A stretch of 64,000 nt of DNA from Zerene cesonia. Its lineage: Eukaryota; Arthropoda; Insecta; Lepidoptera; Pieridae. Shown piece after piece: positions 62,301 through 64,000 of the stretch; position 1 is the first letter of the stretch; each line of letters starts with the position of its first letter. Both the position numbers and the translations under genes were made by a program. The stretch spans positions 1,674,001 to 1,738,000 of the forward strand of contig NC_052112.1 in NCBI RefSeq assembly GCF_012273895.1, given 5' to 3'. The notes below the pieces were generated by a model, which was not told where the DNA came from, searched no databases, and was given only the letters and a program-made list of their open reading frames with translations.

Positions 62301-63361
62301 AGTGGGGGGGAGGAGCCTTGGCCAGTCGGGTAGACTGGTTAGGACCTACTGGCCCCCCTTGAATCACGTTGCCAAGTTGTATAAATACCCTGTAGCGAAC
62401 ACACTTCGTTAGCGCGATTCAGAAACGCTTCGATAACTCACGTGTTCGAGAAGGTTCCGCTCGCTGTGGTGCGGCGAGTGCGCGGCGGCGCCCGCGTCGT
62501 GCGTGCCCTTCGCGCCCTTCCCGGGGGAGGACGCCACGGTGGTGGGGCGCCGTTTCTCGCGACCCTGGACGTGATAAACTCAAACTTAATCTCAAACTCA
62601 AGTTCAATCTCAAACTCAAACTCAAGATCAAGCTCAAAATCAAACTTAAACATTTATTTATTCAATAAGAATTCTTAAAGAAGCCCTTTTGAATCCTCGT
62701 AACACAGTTTCAACATTTACCTCCGGTTCGGAAAGCGGTTTCTATAGAGATATGTATCACTTTACAAATTTTATCTATAACTCGTATTTTTTTTTTTAGT
62801 TTTAATAGCGTTTCATGTAAGTTTTTAATCATTGAATGGGTCTTGTAAGATAGAGGTTTATAAGTTAGTCTATTGCCAAAGTAATAAGTTGATCAGATGT
62901 ACGCATCTACAGTAGTACCAAATGTCATACTGCTCTTTATCAAAAATACTACTAGGAAAAAAATACCACCACTACGCAAAAAAATTGTAGTCCACGCGAG
63001 CAAAGACACGTGCGAAGAGATAATTAAAAATAAAATTCGTTGCATTAATCCTATCCTACTAATATTATAAATGCGAAAGTTTATAAGGATGTGTGTGTGT
63101 GTTTGTTGCTCTTTCACGCAAAAACTACAGAACCGATTGCAATGAAATTTGGTACATAGACAGCTGGACAACTGGAATAACATATAGGCAACTTTCTATC
63201 CCCATATGCCTACGGGATACGGACTTACGCGGGTGAAACCGCGGGATGCAGCTACTAAACCGACAAAGATTATAACTCACCGGGTTGACGAGTTCAGCGC
63301 TCAAACCCAAGTACTGATGCAGTGCCGTGAAGGTAACTCTTTGCAAACGCACCATTATAAT
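41241..63361 (-). CDS. sws: swiss cheese / neuropathy target esterase (PNPLA6/7 family), 23 exons, 5' end missing
   Basis: Known: the family is a set of ER-anchored lysophospholipases that hydrolyse lysophosphatidylcholine; fly sws loss causes glial wrapping and neurodegeneration. Seen: 23 exons join without a phase conflict into 992 residues plus TGA. Order in visible numbering: end of cyclic-nucleotide-binding domain 1 (1-27), phase-0 linker exons (28-131), domain 2 (about 132-277), domain 3 (278-382), linker (383-600), patatin domain (about 600-805) with oxyanion loop GGGGARG (608-614), nucleophile elbow GVSIG (Ser638) and catalytic Asp758 in DGG, then a conserved C-terminal region and an acidic Ser-rich tail. 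The N-terminal membrane segment and most of domain 1 lie beyond the window. A second version of the Asp exon is at 45418-45534. Several introns carry transposons. Confidence 0.95.
41352..43174 (-). other. sws: sws last intron
   Basis: 1.8 kb, AT-rich, without a recognised element or a conserved open frame. Confidence 0.7.
43175..43322 (-). CDS. sws: sws exon (acidic tail)
   Basis: Acceptor ctcccag, donor GAG|GTTTGT, phase 2 to 0. YTFTDLAQMVCSVRTARDVD, then a run of Ser and DYEDDQ. The FTDLAQMV block is family-typical. Confidence 0.88.
43785..43860. repeat. alternating purine-pyrimidine (GT/GC)n at an sws splice donor
   Basis: GTGTGTGCGTGCGTGAGTGG through GTGTGCGCGTGCGCAGG runs into the donor at 43860. 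Z-DNA-prone composition. Confidence 0.8.
43861..44069 (-). CDS. sws: sws exon (C-terminal conserved region)
   Basis: Acceptor atttgcag, donor ACCGA|GTGAGT, phase 0 to 2. EVKKSDYCEYIRPPIDAYKT, LQFGSFDEIREVGYRHGTAY, then a poly-Gly and disordered stretch. The donor abuts a long alternating purine-pyrimidine repeat. Confidence 0.93.
44574..44664 (-). CDS. sws: sws exon
   Basis: Acceptor gtttcag, donor GAG|GTTGGT, phase 2 to 0. WNPFTSPVKVPNLPDIQSRL, then AYVSCNRQLE. Confidence 0.93.
44818..44938 (-). CDS. sws: sws exon (patatin domain end)
   Basis: Acceptor ttttccag, donor AAAAG|GTAGAT, phase 1 to 2. ADVMRSLGAKHILAIDVGSQ, then LTNYGDDLSGWWLLWKR. Confidence 0.94.
45418..45534 (-). CDS. sws: sws alternative exon b (duplicated catalytic exon, DGC)
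   Basis: Same 117-nt length and same phases as exon a, 729 nt further along the gene. Acceptor aatgtcag, donor CCAG|GTAACT. VLWRYCRASMSIAGIFPPIC, then HLLLDGCYVNNVP; about 29 of 39 residues match exon a. The catalytic Asp is kept but DGG becomes DGC. Using both exons would repeat a structural element inside the catalytic core, so mutually exclusive splicing is inferred. The open frame and intact splice sites argue against a dead copy. Confidence 0.85.
45535..46263 (-). other. sws: sws intron between the two alternative exons
   Basis: 729 nt. Contains an orphan, perfect donor consensus CAG|GTAAGT at 46040 (minus strand), preceded by the acceptor-like CCCTTAACAG; this 43-nt pseudo-exon would break the frame. 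Confidence 0.6.
46264..46380 (-). CDS. sws: sws alternative exon a (canonical catalytic Asp, DGG)
   Basis: 117 nt, acceptor gtcgcag, donor CCAG|GTAAAC, phase 1 on both sides. SLWRYIRASMSLSGYMPPLC, then HLLLDGGYVNNLP. D-G-G carries the dyad Asp of the patatin fold and matches vertebrate family members closely. The acceptor has a poor pyrimidine tract, with a GAGA-rich tract upstream. Confidence 0.93.
46425..46492 (-). repeat. GAGA-rich tract upstream of sws exon a
   Basis: Transcript-strand (GA)n such as GAGAGAGAGAATGAGAGAGA, 45-110 nt before the acceptor at 46380. Confidence 0.85.
46920..46952. repeat. poly(A) run
   Basis: Uninterrupted A stretch on the plus strand in an sws intron; possible old retroelement tail. 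Confidence 0.5.
48491..48677 (-). CDS. sws: sws exon (patatin domain)
   Basis: Acceptor attccag, donor CATG|GTGAGT, phase 0 to 1. LLDLTYPATSMFSGKQFNAT, then IEDLWLPYFTVTTDISSSCM. Confidence 0.95.
49072..49191 (-). CDS. sws: sws exon (catalytic serine, GVSIG)
   Basis: Acceptor atttcag, donor CAG|GTTGGA, 40 codons, phase 0. GIPIDMVGGVSIGAFMGALW holds the nucleophile elbow G-x-S-x-G as GVSIG, where mammalian members usually have GTSIG. Confidence 0.95.
49938..50093 (-). CDS. sws: sws exon (patatin domain start, oxyanion loop)
   Basis: Acceptor cccttag, donor CAG|GTGCGC, 52 codons, phase 0. HSDFSRLARWLTGTSVGLVL followed by GGGGARGAAHVGMVRAIQ. The Gly-rich GGGGARG is the patatin oxyanion hole. 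Confidence 0.95.
50175..50283 (+). mobile_element. retroelement 3' tail in sws intron
   Basis: CTGGAAGAAATCGCTATTTT ... ACAATAAAGCATAAATAAAT. Confidence 0.55.
50680..50795 (-). CDS. sws: sws exon
   Basis: Acceptor gtgtcag, donor ATC|GTGAGT, phase 1 to 0. GTVHWLNMRTWVSQHHHVRC, then PHRMFTRKSQYRI. Confidence 0.92.
50850..51165. repeat. degenerate short tandem repeat in sws intron
   Basis: Units like GGTCAGATTAGGTCAGATT and GGTCATATTGGGTAGGATTA repeat with period about 10. Confidence 0.75.
51370..51436 (-). CDS. sws: sws exon
   Basis: Acceptor atttcag, donor GAAG|GTAACA, phase 0 to 1. IEKEIERLAIRTQKELVLLH then RE. A short exon with perfect phase fit. Confidence 0.9.
51667..51780 (-). CDS. sws: sws exon
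   Basis: Acceptor ttcaccag, donor AAG|GTGTGT, 38 codons, phase 0. LTQWTQRCIRQADCILIVAL then GDKQPSIGK. Confidence 0.92.
52189..52307 (-). CDS. sws: sws exon
   Basis: Acceptor tatccag, donor AAG|GTGATT, phase 1 to 0. GPTVRLTSDVIRKLLGLTIM ... EYRLSSWLAQQEDKHK. Confidence 0.92.
52473..53815 (-). mobile_element. non-LTR retrotransposon fragment with PHD-finger ORF1, interior in gap
   Basis: Minus-strand frame from ATG at 53814: MANKCTNCGKFFATSDGAKC, then CNVLYHRQC and WMCKICK. Cys and His spacing is C4-H-C3, PHD type. A charged linker and coiled-coil start (LARE IKLLRTELSSFRSEMSRL) follow. Such PHD-like ORF1 proteins occur in lepidopteran jockey/CR1-type LINEs. The frame enters the gap at 53482. 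On the far side a T run (52473-52482 on +) could be the poly(A) tail, which would make this an insertion in the sense of sws. Apparent long frames through the gap are not real. Confidence 0.65.
52483..53482. other. assembly gap (1000 N)
   Basis: Exactly 1000 N inside an sws intron, within the retrotransposon copy. Confidence 0.98.
54405..54547 (+). mobile_element. short Helitron-like element, variant D
   Basis: TACTAATATTATGAAGCTGA to GGGGCGATTCGCTAG, 143 bp. Confidence 0.6.
54616..54643. repeat. poly-C/G run beside an sws splice donor
   Basis: 18 C, then AGG, then 7 C on the plus strand; G-runs immediately after the donor on the transcript strand. Confidence 0.9.
54650..54808 (-). CDS. sws: sws exon (linker to esterase region)
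   Basis: Acceptor gcgcccag, donor ATCG|GTGAGT, phase 1 on both sides. NFSTVAVVPVSDDVPLTAFT then YELYHSLCAI. GC-rich. The donor is followed by a G-run of 18 in the transcript sense. Confidence 0.92.
54836..55280 (+). mobile_element. retroelement fragment around a gap in sws intron
   Basis: GGGAGTCGGGCACGATTCGG also occurs, reversed, at 63910-63950. After the gap come CTTTAAAAGCGGGTAGCGCG and GGTGGTGATCGCTTATAATC as in 4077-4260. Confidence 0.5.
54935..55091. other. assembly gap (157 N)
   Basis: Run of 157 N within a repeat in an sws intron. Confidence 0.98.
55420..55603 (+). mobile_element. Helitron-like variant B, 3' part
   Basis: CTCTGTCCCTATGTCCCTAT, CTACGCAACGGATTTTGATC, then GCGTGCGAAGCCGCGAG. 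Confidence 0.5.
55629..55785 (-). CDS. sws: sws exon (end of cNMP-binding domain 3)
   Basis: Acceptor cccacag, donor TTGG|GTGAGT, phase 0 to 1. TTVMAVRDSELAKLPEGLFN and VVVTRLINLLGHRIL. Confidence 0.93.
56253..56331 (-). mobile_element. tRNA-derived SINE head in sws intron
   Basis: Minus strand: CACGGGTGGCCAAGAGGC then GCGGGTTCGAGTCCCGC. Same family as 39070. Confidence 0.7.
56428..56583 (-). CDS. sws: sws exon (cNMP-binding domain 3)
   Basis: Acceptor tttccag, donor ATC|GTGAGT, 52 codons, phase 0. AVYRQDEESGSTFIVLSGRL and KKELVGEYGKGDLVGI are family hallmarks. Confidence 0.93.
56885..57161 (-). repeat. tandem copies of an sws exon end and splice donor in the intron
   Basis: Downstream of the exon ending at 57162 the sequence CTTCGCGCTCGATTGGGTGAG recurs with changes about every 63-71 nt. 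Donor copies (as ACTCAC or ACTCAT on +) lie at 57156, 57085, 57016 and 56953; a fifth exon-end copy without a donor is near 56905. Units also contain acceptor-like TTTCTCGCTCAG and TTCCCCTACAG. Confidence 0.85.
57162..57370 (-). CDS. sws: sws exon (cNMP-binding domain 2 core)
   Basis: Acceptor acttgag, donor TGG|GTGAGT, phase 1 to 0. GGLAVLTGEPSFFSIRAKHF is the phosphate-binding-cassette region; the exon ends PFVRQVDFALDW. Both ends of this exon recur as partial tandem copies in the neighbouring introns. Confidence 0.93.
57362..57458 (-). repeat. tandem copies of an sws splice acceptor and exon start
   Basis: TTAACTTGAGGCGAGGTGG at the true exon start (57370) recurs at 57411 and, in part, 57452, a 41-bp period. 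The extra copies soon meet an in-frame stop, so only the copy nearest the exon is usable. Confidence 0.85.
57556..57733 (+). mobile_element. short Helitron-like element, variant D
   Basis: ACTAATATTATAAAGCTGTA to GCGGGGCACAGCAAC; the CTAG end has decayed. Confidence 0.5.
58145..58241 (-). CDS. sws: sws exon (cNMP-binding domain 2)
   Basis: Acceptor atgacag, donor CCCG|GTATGT, phase 0 to 1. DVALVYLLSGALLVSQKVAE, then VHMFTAYPG. Confidence 0.9.
58681..58881 (+). mobile_element. Helitron-like element, main family
   Basis: TCCTACTAATATTATAAATG to GGGGCGCAGCTAG, between A and T. One of the best preserved copies; in an sws intron. Confidence 0.85.
59895..60026 (-). CDS. sws: sws exon (start of cNMP-binding domain 2)
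   Basis: Acceptor attccag, donor AAG|GTAAGA, 44 codons, phase 0. ALIAIATEAFVKELGLEDDT leads into VRDLPAGTYIMKEE, the first strands of a cyclic-nucleotide-binding fold. Confidence 0.88.
60064..60238 (-). mobile_element. Helitron-like variant B
   Basis: CTAGCTTTTTCATAGC at the start, then AAATCAGTTGCGCAGTTTTA; reverse copy in an sws intron. Confidence 0.45.
60352..60553 (+). mobile_element. Helitron-like element, main family
   Basis: TCCTACTAATATTATAAATG to CCGGGCGCAGCTAG, preceded by stuttered TCCTACTA units. Confidence 0.83.
60634..60726 (-). CDS. sws: sws linker exon
   Basis: Acceptor tttccag, donor CAG|GTATGT, 31 codons, phase 0. Contains SSFQRPKEGSSFKKHNTDNL. Confidence 0.8.
60798..60895 (-). 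mobile_element. tRNA-derived SINE head in sws intron
   Basis: Minus strand: CGCGTGGCCGAGACGC and GGTTTTGAATCCCGCCTC. Confidence 0.65.
61037..61219. repeat. 49-bp perfect inverted repeat formed by SINE bodies
   Basis: 61037-61085 and 61171-61219 are perfect reverse complements (start ATTTAATTTTTAGTTTTATA). The 85-bp spacer holds a SINE B-box GGAATTCGAACCCGCG. Confidence 0.85.
61680..61775 (-). CDS. sws: sws linker exon
   Basis: Acceptor ttaacag, donor CAG|GTATGG, 32 codons, phase 0. Contains SSPIHIQGRKSRPDMMPDIT, a regulatory-looking linker. Confidence 0.8.
62442..62564 (-). CDS. sws: sws linker exon
   Basis: Acceptor cgtccag, donor CAC|GTGAGT, 41 codons, phase 0. Reads GREKRRPTTVASSPGKGAKG and later HSPHHSERNLLEH. 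Basic and Ser/Pro-rich, probably disordered. The acceptor is preceded by TTTGAG-type repeats. Confidence 0.78.
62576..62652. repeat. (CTCAAA)n-like repeat before an sws acceptor
   Basis: CTCAAACTCAAACTCAAGATC and variants, 12 nt from the acceptor at 62565; TTTGAG units on the transcript strand. Confidence 0.85.
63054..63255 (+). mobile_element. Helitron-like element, main family
   Basis: TCCTACTAATATTATAAATG to GCGGGATGCAGCTAC; ends 26 bp from the exon at 63281. Confidence 0.8.
63281..63361 (-). CDS. sws: sws exon (end of cNMP-binding domain 1)
   Basis: Acceptor tccacag, donor CCG|GTGAGT, phase 0 on both sides. Reads IIMVRLQRVTFTALHQYLGL then SAELVNP, the conserved block closing the first cyclic-nucleotide-binding domain. 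The preceding exon is not found before 64000. Confidence 0.9.
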
Positions 63362-63499
63362 CTGTGGAAAAGGTATATTTTGTTTGTCATAAACGAAATC
63401 TGTGGTTCCTCAGACAGTAAGCAATTACCACCACATAATATCATCAGCAGTGGCATTAATTCGCTCGACTGGAATAATGAATGGTCTGGAAGACGGGCC

Positions 63500-63955
63500 T
63501 CCGGCTCCCCCACTCATCATACGAAACACAGTAGCATGCTACTTTTTCACGCCGGTNNNNNNNNNNNNNNNNNNNNNNNNNNNNNNNNNNNNNNNNNNNN
63601 NNNNNNNNNNNNNNNNNNNNNNNNNNNNNNNNNNNNNNNNNNNNNNNNNNNNNNGCAACTGCGTTGCTGCGTAGGCTGAGTGGCTACCCCATTTGGCTCC
63701 ACTTTATGTTTCTCGTTTTTATATTTATTTCTCTTTGTTTTTCTTTGTTTAATTGTTTTTTTGTATAAGCTTTTTTATTGTGATGTTTTGTGTTCATTTG
63801 TATTGTTTTGTTCTAAGTTTATTGTTTTTTTTTTTTTTTTTTATTGTAATTCTGTGGAGTCAAATAAATGTTTCTTTCTTTCTTTCTTTCTTTCTTTCTT
63901 TACTTCCCCAGTGCAAGCTGGCCAATTTGTGCCGAAGCGAGCTCGACTCCCACAT
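63500..63955 (+). mobile_element. retroelement fragment with (TTTC)n tail
   Basis: Around the 98-N gap; GGCTGAGTGGCTACCCCATT, a T-rich body, GGAGTCAAATAAATG and (TTTC)n at 63870-63903. Open frames here are artefacts. Confidence 0.55.
63557..63654. other. assembly gap (98 N)
   Basis: Run of 98 N in a repeat upstream of the first visible sws exon. Confidence 0.98.
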
Positions 63956-64000
63956 ACTGTTTAGAGTCTAAGTTTAAGCAATATGAGGAGAAGCTATTTT

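Noticed and set aside
1..64000. CRISPR arrays, operons, bacterial promoters or prophage
   Set aside because: The window is eukaryotic; tandem repeats seen are minisatellites without spacer structure.

Overview
This is eukaryotic, AT-rich, intron-rich genomic DNA, almost certainly from a lepidopteran (moth or butterfly). The main clue is about 20 copies of a short Helitron-like repeat that starts TCCTACTAATATTATAAATG and ends in CTAG, a type I recognise from lepidopteran genomes. Several families of tRNA-derived SINEs and LINE tails accompany it. Genes are split into many short exons with standard GT/AG borders, so I built the gene models by hand from reading-frame phase and splice sites. Four assembly gaps are present; two are exactly 1000 N and so probably placeholders.

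Layout. (1) 1-25,532 has no recognisable coding exon apart from its right edge. It is packed with Helitron-like, SINE and LINE fragments and one DNA transposon with long perfect terminal inverted repeats around a gap (18,873-20,040). At 25,533-25,641 (-) lies a first coding exon with a signal peptide and a strong splice donor; the rest of that gene lies to the left, probably beyond the window. (2) 26,458-34,170 (+) is a complete 12-exon gene for a 562-residue coiled-coil protein that I assign to ODAD3/CCDC151, the outer dynein arm docking complex subunit. (3) 35,802-38,137 (+) is a 3-exon, 441-residue armadillo-repeat protein that I assign to RSPH14 (radial spoke head 14). (4) 41,241-63,361 (-) is the 3' three quarters of the swiss cheese / neuropathy target esterase gene (sws; PNPLA6/7 family): 23 in-phase exons encoding 992 residues, from the end of the first cyclic-nucleotide-binding domain through two more such domains, the patatin lysophospholipase domain and the C-terminal tail. 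The 5' end of sws lies beyond 64,000.

The two axonemal genes are adjacent and co-oriented, which suggests shared testis or ciliated-cell expression. sws is convergent with RSPH14 and is an ER-membrane phospholipase unrelated in function.

The most interesting signals are these. sws has two tandem 117-nt versions of the exon carrying the catalytic Asp (DGG versus DGC), most likely mutually exclusive. Both borders of the sws 57,162-57,370 exon have been tandemly duplicated into the flanking introns. A 23-codon open extension with a hairpin follows the sws stop codon. The transposon around the first gap has 74-bp perfect inverted arms and a 9-bp target duplication.
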